Positions 17,799-27,064 are shown, counted from the stretch's first letter. The stretch: DNA of 64,000 bases from Burkholderia territorii (GCF_902833055.1 NZ_CADFEJ010000005.1:186001-250000), one strand, 5' to 3'. Notes: a model not told the origin generated them from the letters alone. Numbers and translations: made by a program.

Positions 17799-19028
17799 AT
17801 GGCGGATATCGCCATCGTGGGTGCAGGCTTCATCGGGCTCGGCGCTGCGGCATGGCTGCAGCGCGACGGGCACCGCGTCACGCTTTTCGATCCGGCCGGC
17901 GTGGGCCGCGGTGCGTCGTTCGGCAACGCCGCGACGTTCGCGCCGTATGGCTGCGTGCCGGTGAGCGGCCCGTCGGTGTTCCGCGACATGCCGCACTTCC
18001 TGTTCGCCGCCGACAGCCCGCTGCGCATTCGCTGGCCGTACCTGCTGCGCGGCGCGCCTTGGCTCGCGCGATTCCTCGTCGCGTCGGCGCCGGCGCACCA
18101 CGCGCGCAGCGCGGGCGCGCTGGCCGCACTGCTGTCGCGCGCCGCCGACGGCTATGCGCCGCTGCTGGCTTCCACGCGTCTCGCGGCATTCGTGCGCCCG
18201 CGCGAATGCCTGTACCTGTATGCACGGCAGGCGTCGTTCGACGCCGCGCAGCCGTCGCTCGCGCTGCGGCGCCGGCTCGGTGTTCCGTTCGACACGCTCG
18301 ACGCGGACGCAATCCGTCGGCTCGAGCCCGCGCTCGCGCCGATCTTCACGCGCGGCGTGCTATTCCACGGCAGCTGGCATTTCTCCGACCCGTGCGGCTT
18401 TCTTGGCGAACTGTTCGCCCACCTGGCAACCGGCGGCGCGACACTCGAACGCACGCGGGTCGACCGGATCGAGCCCGCCGGCAACGGCGTGAACCTGCAT
18501 GCGGGCGATGCGGTGCGCTTGTTCGATCATGTGGTGATCGCCGCCGGCGCCCGCTCGCGGGCGCTCGCCGCCGCGTGCGGCGACACCGTGCCGCTCGATA
18601 CCGAGCGCGGCTATCACGTGCAGTTCGCCGCGCACGAGCAGATCGTCACGCGGCCGGTCGGCTGGGCCGAGCGCGGGTTCTACATGACGCCGCTCGACGA
18701 AGGATTGCGCGCGGCCGGCACCGTCGAACTCGGCGGCTTCGACGCCCGCATGAACCGCTCGCTCGTCGCGCTGCTCACGCGTTCCGCACGCGAAGCGTTG
18801 CCGTCGCTCGGCGCACCGACGCGCAGCTGGCTCGGCTTTCGGCCCACCCTGCCGGACGGCGTGCCGGTGATCGGCCGCGCGCGGCGCAGCGATCGCGTGA
18901 TCCATGCTTTCGGCCATCAGCATCTCGGCGTCACGCTCGCCGGCATCACCGGGCGGATCGTCGCCGATCTCGTCGCGCAACGCGCGCCGCCGCTGGATCT
19001 CGCGCCATACCGGGCCGCGCGATTCTGA
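17799..19028 (+). CDS. FAD-dependent oxidoreductase, D-amino acid dehydrogenase (DadA)-like
   Basis: The 409-residue protein begins MADIAIVGAGFIGLGAAAWL with the GxGxxG dinucleotide-binding fold and belongs to the DAO family (glycine/D-amino acid oxidases and dehydrogenases). A later block, LGFRPTLPDGVPVIGRA, and the C-terminal GHQHLGVTLAGITGRIVADL are typical of DadA relatives. Such enzymes oxidise D-amino acids or imino acids and pass electrons to FAD and then the respiratory chain. The ribosome binding site AAAGGAG sets ATG 17799. The gene is followed 36 bp later by a periplasmic binding protein and is divergent from a MocR regulator, so together they suggest amino-acid catabolism. The substrate is unknown. 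Confidence 0.88.
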   Translation: MADIAIVGAGFIGLGAAAWLQRDGHRVTLFDPAGVGRGASFGNAATFAPYGCVPVSGPSVFRDMPHFLFAADSPLRIRWPYLLRGAPWLARFLVASAPAHHARSAGALAALLSRAADGYAPLLASTRLAAFVRPRECLYLYARQASFDAAQPSLALRRRLGVPFDTLDADAIRRLEPALAPIFTRGVLFHGSWHFSDPCGFLGELFAHLATGGATLERTRVDRIEPAGNGVNLHAGDAVRLFDHVVIAAGARSRALAAACGDTVPLDTERGYHVQFAAHEQIVTRPVGWAERGFYMTPLDEGLRAAGTVELGGFDARMNRSLVALLTRSAREALPSLGAPTRSWLGFRPTLPDGVPVIGRARRSDRVIHAFGHQHLGVTLAGITGRIVADLVAQRAPPLDLAPYRAARF

Positions 19029-19064
19029 CGCGCGCCACGATTTCCACCACTGCAAGGAGGCATC

Positions 19065-20213
19065 ATGAATCGTCGCAACTGGCTGGCATGGCTGGCCGTC
19101 TGTTCGCTCGGCACGGCCGCTTCCGCATACGGCGCGGACCCGGAAACCGTCAAGATCGGCTTCGCCGGCCCGCTCACAGGGCCGGTCGCGCGCGTCGGCA
19201 AGGATCTTCAATACGGCGCCCAGCTCGCGCTCGACGAGGAGAACGCGAAACATCCGGTCATCGGCGGCAAGCCGGTGCGTTTCGTACTCGACGTGCAGGA
19301 CGACCAGGCCGATCCGCGCATCGCGATCCAGGTCGGGCAGAAGCTCGTCGACGACGGCGTGGTCGGCGTGATCGGCCACTACAATTCGGGCTGCAGCATC
19401 CCCGCGTCGGCCGTCTACAAGCAGGCAAACGTCGCGATGATCACGCCCGGCTCGACCAATCCGCAACTGACGATGCAGGGCTTCAGGAACGTGTTCCGCA
19501 CGATGGGACACGACGGCGTCGGCGGCGTGGTCGCCGGCCGCTTCGCGGTCGAGCAGCTCAAGGCGAAGCGGATCGGCATCATCGACGATCGCACCGCATT
19601 CGGCCAGGGGCTCGCCGACGCATTCGAGAAAGGCGTGAAGGACGCACACGGCAGCATCGTCGGCCGCGAATACACGAACGACAAGGCCGTGGATTTCCGC
19701 GGCATCCTGACGACGATGAAGAGCAACAACATCGACCTGCTGTTCTTCGGCGGCCTCGACGAACAGGGCGCGATGCTCGTCAAGCAGATGCGCTCGCTCG
19801 GCATCCGCGCGCAGCTGTTCGGCGCCGGCGCGCTGAAAAGCAATGCGTTCCTGAAGATCGCGGGCAACGCGGGTGAAGGTACGCAGGATCTCGAGCCGGG
19901 CCCGGCGCTCGACAAGCTGCCGTCCGCCATCGCGTTCGCGCAGCGCTACAAGGCGCGCTTCAACCAGGACGTCGAGCTGTATGCGCCGTTCGCGTACGAC
20001 GCGGCGCTCGCGATGATCGCGGCGGTGCACAAGGCCGATTCGGTCGACCGCGGCAAGATCGTCGCGAGCCTGCCGGGCGTCTCGGTCACGGGCGTGACGG
20101 GGAAAATTTCGTTCGACGAACGCGGCGACCTGATCAAGCCGCCCTACACGCTGTTTCGCGTCGAACAAGGGCAGTGGCGCAGCATTCGCACGGTCGGCGG
20201 CGCGTCGAACTGA
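19065..20213 (+). CDS. Branched-chain-amino-acid-type ABC transporter substrate-binding protein
   Basis: The 382-residue exported protein has a signal peptide (MNRRNWLAWLAVCSLGTAASAYGAD) and a LivJ/LivK-like periplasmic-binding fold. The start of lobe 1 (VKIGFAGPLTGPVARVGKDL), the ligand-loop block GVIGHYNSGCSIPASAVY and the lobe-2 block RIGIIDDRTAFGQGLADAFEKG are all present. It probably delivers an amino acid or related compound to a Liv-type permease. No permease or ATPase genes accompany it, so it is an orphan binding protein that may use a transporter encoded elsewhere. AAGGAGG precedes the ATG. It is co-transcribed with the upstream oxidoreductase. Confidence 0.92.
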   Translation: MNRRNWLAWLAVCSLGTAASAYGADPETVKIGFAGPLTGPVARVGKDLQYGAQLALDEENAKHPVIGGKPVRFVLDVQDDQADPRIAIQVGQKLVDDGVVGVIGHYNSGCSIPASAVYKQANVAMITPGSTNPQLTMQGFRNVFRTMGHDGVGGVVAGRFAVEQLKAKRIGIIDDRTAFGQGLADAFEKGVKDAHGSIVGREYTNDKAVDFRGILTTMKSNNIDLLFFGGLDEQGAMLVKQMRSLGIRAQLFGAGALKSNAFLKIAGNAGEGTQDLEPGPALDKLPSAIAFAQRYKARFNQDVELYAPFAYDAALAMIAAVHKADSVDRGKIVASLPGVSVTGVTGKISFDERGDLIKPPYTLFRVEQGQWRSIRTVGGASN

Positions 20214-20252
20214 TCGGCGCCCGGCCGCCCGTCAACCCGGCAACAGCCGGCG

Positions 20253-21164
20253 TCACCGCGCCGCCTGTTGCCGCTGCACTTCCTGCGCTTTCATCTGCAG
20301 ATACGCGCCGCGCTCGACTTCGTGCAGCTGCTTCGGATATTGCTCGGTCGCGTCGAACCAGCGCGCCAGGCGCTGGTCGAGCGGCTTGTCGAGCGTCGCG
20401 AGATACGCGTCGATCGCGAGGTAGTAGCGCATCGTGTTGCGCTCCAGCAATCCGCGCACGCCGCCGACGTACTGCGGCTGCGCCGCCGACGCGCCGCTGG
20501 CTGCCGTGAACCCGACCTTGTCGCTGCCGACCGTCGCGAGGTAGGTCTTCATCGCCATGCGGCCGACGGCGCCGAAGCCGTACGAATACGTCAGATGCAG
20601 GAACGTGCGCGACGCGCCGACAGGCACGGCTTCCAGCGCGATCCGGTAGTCCTTGGTGCCCATCGGGCCGCTGTCGGCGGTCAGGTCGACCTGGAAATAG
20701 TCGGGCGTCGCGGCGGCGACCCGGTAGCGGAACTGCACGCGATAAGTATCAGACAGCTTCTGCTCGATCTTGCGGCCGAGGTTCACGTCGAGCACCGGAC
20801 CGTCGCTGCCGGCCGACGCGTGACAATACTTCGTGTTCAGGTGCAGGATCAGCACCGCGCACCAGTTCGCGGGGCCCTGCGCGGGATCGTTGAGCTTGCC
20901 GTTCACGACCGAAAACGGATAGTCGACGACCGCGTAGATGTCGCCCTTCAGCGATGAAGACGCCTCGGAGGATTCGAGGTACAGCGGGCGATGGAACGGA
21001 TTGTTCTTCAGTTGCTCGCCGAGGCTGTGATAGCGGTCCAGCAATGCCGCCGCGCCGTCCGCGCCGAACGACAGCGCGCTCCAGCCGACGCATACGGCCG
21101 CGACGAGCGCATGCCACGCGCGGCGTGCGTATCGCGGTGCTTGCGGATGTTCGGATGTCTCCAT
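20253..21164 (-). CDS. Conserved exported protein of unknown function
   Basis: The 303-residue protein has an N-terminal signal sequence (WHALVAAVCVGWSALSFGAD), so it is probably periplasmic or outer-membrane associated. The mature part contains RPLYLESSEASSSLKGDIYA, a WCAVLILHLNTKYCH segment with two cysteines, and alternating strands (VDLTADSGPMGTKDYRIALE; TFLHLTYSYGFGAVGRMAMKTYLATVGSDKVGF). These look like a START/SRPBCC-type beta fold. I do not recognise a named family. It is convergent with the binding protein gene (40 bp apart). TGGAGTACAAG precedes the ATG. Confidence 0.75.
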   Translation of the reverse strand: METSEHPQAPRYARRAWHALVAAVCVGWSALSFGADGAAALLDRYHSLGEQLKNNPFHRPLYLESSEASSSLKGDIYAVVDYPFSVVNGKLNDPAQGPANWCAVLILHLNTKYCHASAGSDGPVLDVNLGRKIEQKLSDTYRVQFRYRVAAATPDYFQVDLTADSGPMGTKDYRIALEAVPVGASRTFLHLTYSYGFGAVGRMAMKTYLATVGSDKVGFTAASGASAAQPQYVGGVRGLLERNTMRYYLAIDAYLATLDKPLDQRLARWFDATEQYPKQLHEVERGAYLQMKAQEVQRQQAAR

Positions 21165-21275
21165 TCTTGTACTCCAGCCGGGGGCACGATCGGCGCGTGC
21201 CTGTTGCCATACGGAATACTCGCTCTGACCGTCATCGATACGCGGTCGTTCCGTTCAATCGGGCACGCGCGGATT

Positions 21276-21298
21276 CATTTGTCATTTGTCATTTGTCA
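21276..21298. repeat. Tandem 7-bp repeat across the recombinase stop codon
   Basis: Three full CATTTGT heptamers (21276-21296) plus CA. On the minus strand they read as repeated ACAAATG units that provide the stop codon of the tyrosine recombinase (TGA at 21291-21289). Slippage would only change sequence beyond the stop. Confidence 0.75.
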
Positions 21299-23025
21299 GC
21301 CGAGAACGCGCTCGACATCTGCCGCGCCCGCTTCACGTCGTCGCCATGCAGATAAATCGACGTCGTTGAGATCGACGCGTGCCGCAAGTTGTCACGCACC
21401 GTCGTGAGCTCCGCGCCGCGCGCGAGCGCGTGCGTCGCATGCGTATGACGCATCCAGTGCGGGCTCGCCTGGCGCAGCTTCTGCGCGAGCGACGGGTTGT
21501 CGGCGTCGACGAGCGCGGCCGCCTGCGCGAAGAAACGCTGCATCACCTTCCACAGCCGCACGCTCGTGATCCCGGCCGCGCCGTCTTCCGCAAGGCTCGG
21601 CACCAGCGGCGTATCCGGCCGCCAGCGCACCGGCGTCACCGGCAGCCGGCGCGCGACCAGATGCCGATCGAGCGCCGTGCGCGCGAGCGGCGGCAGCGCG
21701 ACGCGCGCGGCCTTGCTGCCCTTGCCGATCACCTTCAACCACGCATCGCCGTGCGCGTCTGTTTCGATGTCGCCGAGCGTCGCGCCGACCAGCTCGCTCG
21801 CGCGCAGCCCGGTCGCATACCCGAAATCGAGGATGAAGCGCAGCCGTTGCGCGGCCGCCGGCGTCCACGCGCCCTGCCGCGCGCCGGACGATGTGTCCTT
21901 GCGAAACTCGAGGCCGTCCGCGACCGTGCGCACGAGCAGCCACTCGCCTTCGGTGAAAGCATGCGACGTATCCAGCGCGCTCGCGCCGCGCGTGTCGCGC
22001 ACCTTGACGCCCGCGAACGGATTCGCGAGCAGATAGCGCTGCTCGATCAGCCAGCGGAACAGCGCGCCGAGAACGGACAGCGTGTACGCGGCCGACCGCG
22101 CGGACAATCCGCCCGAAAACGGCCGCCAGTCCGGCGCGCCGCGCGGCCGCACCGGGCCGATCCAGCGTTCGTGCGGCGTCGGGTTGCGCAGGAACGCGCG
22201 ATACGCGACCGCATCCTCCGTGGTGAGCGACGACAGCGCGCGCCCGCGCTCGACGATCGCCCACAGGATCAACCGCTCGGCCTCCTTCCGGTATGCGCGG
22301 CGCGTGGCAGCCGATTCGTGCAGCGACAGCCACGCGTGCACGGCCGCGTAATCGTTGTCCGCGTCGAGCGTGCTGGTTGCGCGCGGCGCGCGGAACGTGC
22401 CGTTCGAGCCGTCGACTTCGTGCGGCAGCTTCAGCTGCTCCCACGGCACGATGGCACTGCGCGGCGTCGCCGCGATCAATGCGCGCGCCCGCTCGGTCAG
22501 GTCGGGATGCGCGGAAAAGAACGCCTCGATGCGCCGCGCCCTCGCCACGCCGAGCCCCGCGATCGCGCGCCACCATTGCCGCCGCCGAGGAATCCGCACG
22601 GTCAGGTCGGCCAGCGTCGCGATCCCGTGCGCACGCAGCGCGACGACTGCGCGGGCGGGCAGCCACAAGCCGACGTCGTCGCTGATCTGCGGCACCGGCG
22701 CGCGCGCATGGCGCAGCAGGCCGATCGCATCGGTCGCGGCCTTCGCCATCCGGATGCGCTCGCTATCGGCATGACCCAGTTGCTCCGCGAGCTCGGGCCG
22801 CCCGACCTGCCGCGCGACACGCACGAGACGGCGACGAATCGCGCCGATCACGCCGCGCGCCGACCGCCCTTCGCCGAGCCGATCGGGCAGATAGCGTTCG
22901 ACCGCCTGACGCACGGTCATGCCCGCGTACCACGCGCGCAGCGCGGCCAGTTCGTCGGCGTCGGGAAAGCCCGCGGGCGCGGGCGGGGATTCGGAGGAAG
23001 GCGGTAAGGCAAGGCGCGATGTCAT
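21289..23025 (-). CDS. Large tyrosine recombinase (phage-integrase family) with N-terminal extension
   Basis: The 578-residue protein has a C-terminal XerC/integrase catalytic domain. The catalytic series is Arg in ATGLRASELVG, Lys in KVIGKGSKAARV, His-x-x-Arg in HWMRHTHATHAL, His in NLRHASISTTS and the Tyr nucleophile in TSIYLHGDDVKRARQ. The core-binding SAM-like domain is near residues 225-300. The first 200 residues form an extra domain found in a set of chromosomal recombinases (phage-integrase N-terminal DUF3701-like). No attachment site, tRNA or phage genes flank it, so it may be a resident enzyme. The 3' end lies in a tandem heptamer repeat. Confidence 0.92.
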   Translation of the reverse strand: MTSRLALPPSSESPPAPAGFPDADELAALRAWYAGMTVRQAVERYLPDRLGEGRSARGVIGAIRRRLVRVARQVGRPELAEQLGHADSERIRMAKAATDAIGLLRHARAPVPQISDDVGLWLPARAVVALRAHGIATLADLTVRIPRRRQWWRAIAGLGVARARRIEAFFSAHPDLTERARALIAATPRSAIVPWEQLKLPHEVDGSNGTFRAPRATSTLDADNDYAAVHAWLSLHESAATRRAYRKEAERLILWAIVERGRALSSLTTEDAVAYRAFLRNPTPHERWIGPVRPRGAPDWRPFSGGLSARSAAYTLSVLGALFRWLIEQRYLLANPFAGVKVRDTRGASALDTSHAFTEGEWLLVRTVADGLEFRKDTSSGARQGAWTPAAAQRLRFILDFGYATGLRASELVGATLGDIETDAHGDAWLKVIGKGSKAARVALPPLARTALDRHLVARRLPVTPVRWRPDTPLVPSLAEDGAAGITSVRLWKVMQRFFAQAAALVDADNPSLAQKLRQASPHWMRHTHATHALARGAELTTVRDNLRHASISTTSIYLHGDDVKRARQMSSAFSADK

Positions 23026-23642
23026 GGGTGCCAGTTTGACAGAACCGCGGGCGCTCGAAAACGCCCGGCGTGCTGCAGGTTGCGCGGCACCCGGCCTTCA
23101 CGTCATGTGTTCGTTCGGCGCGGGCACTCGTAGCCGAAAGAAGCTCGGGATTCACCTGGATCGAGTGCCATTGAATCAACCGGTAATCGCCATCCGGAAT
23201 CGCCGCGTGGCTCCCTTCTAGAAAGACTTCGAAACTGATTTGATGGCTTGCAGGGCAACACTCGATCACATGTTTGCGCATGAGAGTCGCATTGTCGCGA
23301 CCTCACGCGTTTTCGCGGTGCGATGCTATCGCGCACGGCTCGCTGTCTCATGCGCGCGACCGGCTGCCGTGTCAGTCCGGAACGACGCGGGCATGCCAGC
23401 GAAGGAAAGCCGAGAGGACCGAACTCGATCACCGCGATGAGATGAGCAGCGGCGTACTCGCGCACGCTCGGGTCATTCAATCGAAGCGTGCGCTGCCTGA
23501 TGCGGAATCGATGAGACGGGAGATGCCGGCCGGGCAGGACGGCGCGAATGCGCCGGACCTCACGGACGGAGCGATGCGGAACGACGGACCGGCGGTGCGG
23601 CGGCGGTGCCGGTCTTGCATGAAGCCGGGCTAGCGCCGTGCG
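23026..23642. other. Intergenic region upstream of the recombinase
   Basis: About 620 bp. Both strands contain open frames of 100-125 codons (such as 23103-23480 minus and 23274-23633 plus), but neither looks like a protein family and the composition is mixed. The recombinase promoter should lie near 23030-23250. No repeats or RNA genes were seen. This may be eroded sequence. Confidence 0.4.
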
Positions 23643-23834
23643 TCATCCCTCGCCCTTCGGCCCCGGGTTGAGCATCACGACGAAGCAGGCCACGCCGACG
23701 ATCAACGCGGCCGCGCCGCCGCGCAGCGCGATCGTTTCGTCGAACAGCAGCCCGGTCACCACGGCCATCATCCCCGCGAGCGACACGAACACGGCGATCG
23801 CCGCGACGACGATCCGGTATTGACGACGTACCAT
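23643..23834 (-). CDS. Small two-helix membrane protein (DUF2964-like)
   Basis: The 63-residue protein begins MVRRQYRIVVAAIAVFVSLA, with two hydrophobic helices (about residues 8-30 and 37-55) and the C-terminus VVMLNPGPKGEG. The pattern matches small Burkholderia membrane proteins annotated as DUF2964, recognised from memory. It lies 15 bp downstream of the universal stress protein gene on the same strand and is probably co-transcribed. The role is unknown, and a link to envelope stress is only suggested by the neighbour. Confidence 0.7.
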   Translation of the reverse strand: MVRRQYRIVVAAIAVFVSLAGMMAVVTGLLFDETIALRGGAAALIVGVACFVVMLNPGPKGEG

Positions 23835-23849
23835 CGCACGCCCGCCGCG

Positions 23850-24329
23850 TCAGGCCGCCGCGGCGGACGCCGGCTCGCCGGCATCGTCGCCGCGAATCAG
23901 CAGCACCGGGCACTTCGAGCCACGCACGAAGCGCTCGGCGACGCTCCCGAGCAGCACGCGCCGGATGCCGCGCCGCCCGTGCGTGCCGACCACCGCGAGG
24001 TCGATCCCGCACTCCTTCACGTAACGCTGCAGGCGCTCCGCGACGTCCTCGCCGATGCTCTCGGTTTCGACAAGTTCGGCCTCGCCCTTCGCGCCGGCCC
24101 GCGCGATCGCCTGTTCGGCTTCACGCAGCACCTTGCGCCCGTCGTCGCGGATTTCCTCGATAAGCGCATGCGGATCGAAACGGCCCGCGTACGTGAACAG
24201 CACCGATTTGTCGACGACGTACACGACGCTGACGTGCGCGTCGCCCGCCAGTGCCACCTTCACTGCCTCGGCAAGCGCCTGTTTCGACGAACTGCTGCCG
24301 TCGACGGCCACCATGATCTTCTTGTACAT
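23850..24329 (-). CDS. Universal stress protein (UspA family)
   Basis: The 159-residue cytoplasmic protein begins MYKKIMVAVDGSSSSKQALA and contains the ATP-binding motif of Usp proteins in AVVGTHGRRGIRRVLLGSVAERF (G-x2-G-x9-G-S/T), then CPVLLIR. It is the UspFG/MJ0577-type nucleotide-binding class. Such proteins are induced by starvation, oxygen limitation or membrane stress. GCGAGG precedes ATG 24329. The frame is open to 24452, but the family start is clear. It is followed by the DUF2964-like gene and is divergent from a hydratase gene across 265 bp. Confidence 0.95.
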   Translation of the reverse strand: MYKKIMVAVDGSSSSKQALAEAVKVALAGDAHVSVVYVVDKSVLFTYAGRFDPHALIEEIRDDGRKVLREAEQAIARAGAKGEAELVETESIGEDVAERLQRYVKECGIDLAVVGTHGRRGIRRVLLGSVAERFVRGSKCPVLLIRGDDAGEPASAAAA

Positions 24330-24594
24330 GCGAACCTCGCTGGGGTGAGTTGCCGCGCGCGGTCGCGTGCGGCCATGTCCCCAATCATCGACGGACGGCC
24401 GCGTCGAAGCTTGACGGCGATCAAGGTCCGCCAAAAACGCGACGTGCGGCAAAGCGCCACGCGCCGGAATCGGCGCGCCACCGGGCGGCCACGCCGCGCG
24501 ACCGGGCGGTCATGCCGCCGAAGGCGCTATCATCGACGTTGCGACCCTCGTCCGGCCCTTTTTTGCCGGCTCACTTTCAACTCGCTCAACCGAC

Positions 24595-25356
24595 ATGACA
24601 ACGACTACCGAACGCGTGGACGGCGCCGCCCAGCATCTCGTCGCCGCCCGCCATGCCGGCGTGCCCGGCCCGCTGCTGCCCGACGCACTGCGCCCCGAGA
24701 GCGTCGATACCGCGCTGGCGATCCAGCATCGCGTCGCCGACCTGCTCGGCGAAGCCATCGGCGGATGGAAGTGCGCGCTGCCGCCGCCCGACCGCGTGAT
24801 CGTCGCGCCGATCTTCGCGTCGACCATCCGCGAAGCCGACGCGCCGTACCGCGTCGTCGGCGGGCCGATCGTGCGGATCGAGCCGGAGATCGCGTTCGTG
24901 CTCGATCGCGACCTGCCCGCCCGCGCGCAACCCTACGACGAGAACGACGTGCGCGGCGCGATCCGCGAAGTGCGCATCGTGCTCGAGGTGCTGGGCTGCC
25001 GCTATGCGGAGCCCGCGCGCGCGTCGAAGTTCGAACTGCTCGCCGACGGGCAGTTCAACCAGGGATTGTGCGTGGGCCCTGCCGTACCCGACGCTTTGAA
25101 CGTGCCGCTCGAGACGCTCGCGCTGTCGTTCGAGGGCGCGCTGAATCGCACGATCGACGGCCGTCATCCGGACGGCGATCCGCTCAAGCCGCTCGTGTGG
25201 CTCGCCAATTTCCTCGCGTCGCGCGGCGATGGCGCCCGTGCCGGCCAGATCGTGACGACCGGCTCGTATGCGGGCGCAATCGAAGTGCCGCTCGGCGATG
25301 TGCTGACGGTGCGCTTCGGCGAACTCGGCAGTTTGTCGGTCATGCTGACGGCCTGA
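24595..25356 (+). CDS. 2-oxopent-4-enoate hydratase / fumarylacetoacetate hydrolase-family enzyme
   Basis: The 253-residue protein resembles MhpD/DmpE hydratases and 4-oxalocrotonate decarboxylases of aromatic meta-cleavage pathways. IQHRVADLLGEAIGGWKCAL is the N-terminal block, VGGPIVRIEPEIAFVLDRDL carries the metal-binding Glu pair (E-x-E), and VLEVLGCRY, VWLANFLASRG and VTTGSYAG follow. The enzymes bind Mg2+ or Mn2+ and act on 2-hydroxy-2,4-dienoates. No other meta-cleavage genes are nearby, so the substrate is open. The next gene, of unknown function, follows after about 145 bp on the same strand. Confidence 0.85.
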   Translation: MTTTTERVDGAAQHLVAARHAGVPGPLLPDALRPESVDTALAIQHRVADLLGEAIGGWKCALPPPDRVIVAPIFASTIREADAPYRVVGGPIVRIEPEIAFVLDRDLPARAQPYDENDVRGAIREVRIVLEVLGCRYAEPARASKFELLADGQFNQGLCVGPAVPDALNVPLETLALSFEGALNRTIDGRHPDGDPLKPLVWLANFLASRGDGARAGQIVTTGSYAGAIEVPLGDVLTVRFGELGSLSVMLTA

Positions 25357-25501
25357 CGAGTTGACGGCCGACGGCTGACGGCGGCCGAGGCCTGCGCGCG
25401 CATCACGGCGCAGGCGCGGCCCGGCCCGGCTTCCGGTACTGCGTGATACCGTTGCACATCGTCCGTCGCGCACGAAGCGCGTGCCCCTCCCGCCATTCGC
25501 C

Positions 25502-26908
25502 ATGCCGCCGACACCGTTGCCTGCCCTGCTGGACGAAGTCCTGCGAACCGTCGATCGCCGCTACCGGCTGCCGCCGTTCGTGCGCGCATCGTCGCTGACC
25601 GACGCCGCGAGCCCGGCCACCGTCATCGCCATCGTGATCGAGGAAGCGCGCCGGATGCAGGCCGACGGCCTCACGCCCGCTCCGGCATTGCAACGCCGTT
25701 TCATCGACGCGCTCGCGCGGATGATCGGCGACGCGATCGACACCCGATCCGGCGACCCTGCGTTCCAGGCGGCGGTGCTTCGACATGGTGTCGCGGCCGT
25801 GCGCGAATACGCGTCGCTCGCCGCGCATGCCGAGCAGGATCGGCGCACGCTGCGTTCGGCCGTCAACACGATCGCACACCCGGCCCGGCTCGAACGACAT
25901 GCGCAGGCATGGCAACGCGAGCCGCTCGCACGGCTGCATGCGGCCGCGGCCGGCGCATCGTGGGTCGATCTCGATGCCGCGCTGCGGCACTTGCTCGCGC
26001 AACCGGAGATGGCGACCGACACCGCGTTCGAGCAAGACATCGCCAAACTGAAGGACAGCGCCGCACTCGCCCGGCTTCAGCGTCTCGACGCATTGTCGCC
26101 GGATCCCGACGTCCGGCAATACCGCGCGCTGTGGAGCCGCCAGGGCCCGCTCGAAGGCAGCGCGCTCGCCGTCGCGCAAGGCGCCACGTCGCAGCAGCGA
26201 GGCGCGGCCGTCGAAGCGCTGGCCGCGCGGGCGCTCGATGCGCTGGCCGCGCAACTCGAAGCGCACGACGCGCACCGCACGTATCGCGTGGTCACGTCGA
26301 TGCGCGTGCCGGCGTCGATACCGGCCAGGCACGACCGCGCGAAAACCGAATGGGATGCCGTGTTGCTCGAGCGCGCGCGCGGCGACGATGCGTCGGCCGC
26401 CTGGCACGTGCTGTTTCTCGTCGAAGCGAAAGCGTCGGCGGATGCCGCGACCACCGACCTGCCGCGCCTGCTGCGCGGCCTGAGCCTGCTCGCGCAAGCC
26501 GATCCGGACACCGTCTACACGTTCGACACGCGCGAAGGCGCGGTACGCCTGCACGGGGCATCGCTGCACGCGCTGACGACCGACGACGCGGCACTGCAGC
26601 GCGAAGTGCTCTACTGCTGCGATGCAGCGGCGGATCCCGCGCCGCGCCTGCTGGGCGCGGCAAGCCGGATGCAGTTGCTGTCGGCGCCGGCGAGCCTCGA
26701 ATATGCGAGCGCGCTGGCACAGCATGCGGATGCCGATCCGCACGGCCTCGGCGCAGTCTGGCAAGCGCTGCTGGAGCAGCCGTCATGGCGCGCCGTGCTG
26801 CATCAGTACGAATCGCTGCGGCAGGTTCGGGCGTTGATGGTGGGCGTCGACGATCTGATGGCCGCGATCGAAGGCGATGTCGACGACAGCGCCGCAAACG
26901 ACGTGTGA
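25502..26908 (+). CDS. Unknown protein with PD-(D/E)XK-like motif
   Basis: The 468-residue soluble protein is alanine- and arginine-rich and mostly helical in its first 270 residues (ALLDEVLRTVDRRYRLPPFV, IVIEEARRMQADG). The C-terminal half contains TEWDAVLLE followed by HVLFLVEAKAS. D285 and E308-A-K310 make a spaced D...ExK arrangement like the metal site of PD-(D/E)XK nucleases, with the strands expected around it. I do not recognise a named family. ATG 25502 is preferred, and GTG 25481 is an in-frame alternative. There is no strong ribosome binding site. It stands alone between a hydratase and a convergent hydrolase. Confidence 0.7.
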   Translation: MPPTPLPALLDEVLRTVDRRYRLPPFVRASSLTDAASPATVIAIVIEEARRMQADGLTPAPALQRRFIDALARMIGDAIDTRSGDPAFQAAVLRHGVAAVREYASLAAHAEQDRRTLRSAVNTIAHPARLERHAQAWQREPLARLHAAAAGASWVDLDAALRHLLAQPEMATDTAFEQDIAKLKDSAALARLQRLDALSPDPDVRQYRALWSRQGPLEGSALAVAQGATSQQRGAAVEALAARALDALAAQLEAHDAHRTYRVVTSMRVPASIPARHDRAKTEWDAVLLERARGDDASAAWHVLFLVEAKASADAATTDLPRLLRGLSLLAQADPDTVYTFDTREGAVRLHGASLHALTTDDAALQREVLYCCDAAADPAPRLLGAASRMQLLSAPASLEYASALAQHADADPHGLGAVWQALLEQPSWRAVLHQYESLRQVRALMVGVDDLMAAIEGDVDDSAANDV

Positions 26909-27064
26909 TCCATGATGCGTGCGGCGCGCTGCGGCTGCACGCGCGATCGCACGCACGCCGCGACGCGGCGGCAAGACGGGGCCGCGCGCACGCAAGTCGA
27001 CGCGGCGCCCCGCGTGACCGGCCCGCACGGCGCAGCCCGCGAAAGCGGGCATGCGCCGATGGCG

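Noticed and set aside
17765-19876. 703-codon plus-strand frame overlapping the oxidoreductase and binding protein
   Set aside because: Out of frame with two well-supported genes, and extremely Arg-rich.
21276-21298. CRISPR-like repeat
   Set aside because: Units are 7 bp, directly adjacent and without spacers.
23103-23480. 125-codon minus-strand frame upstream of the recombinase
   Set aside because: Arg/Ser-rich, no family features, overlapped by equally long frames on the other strand.
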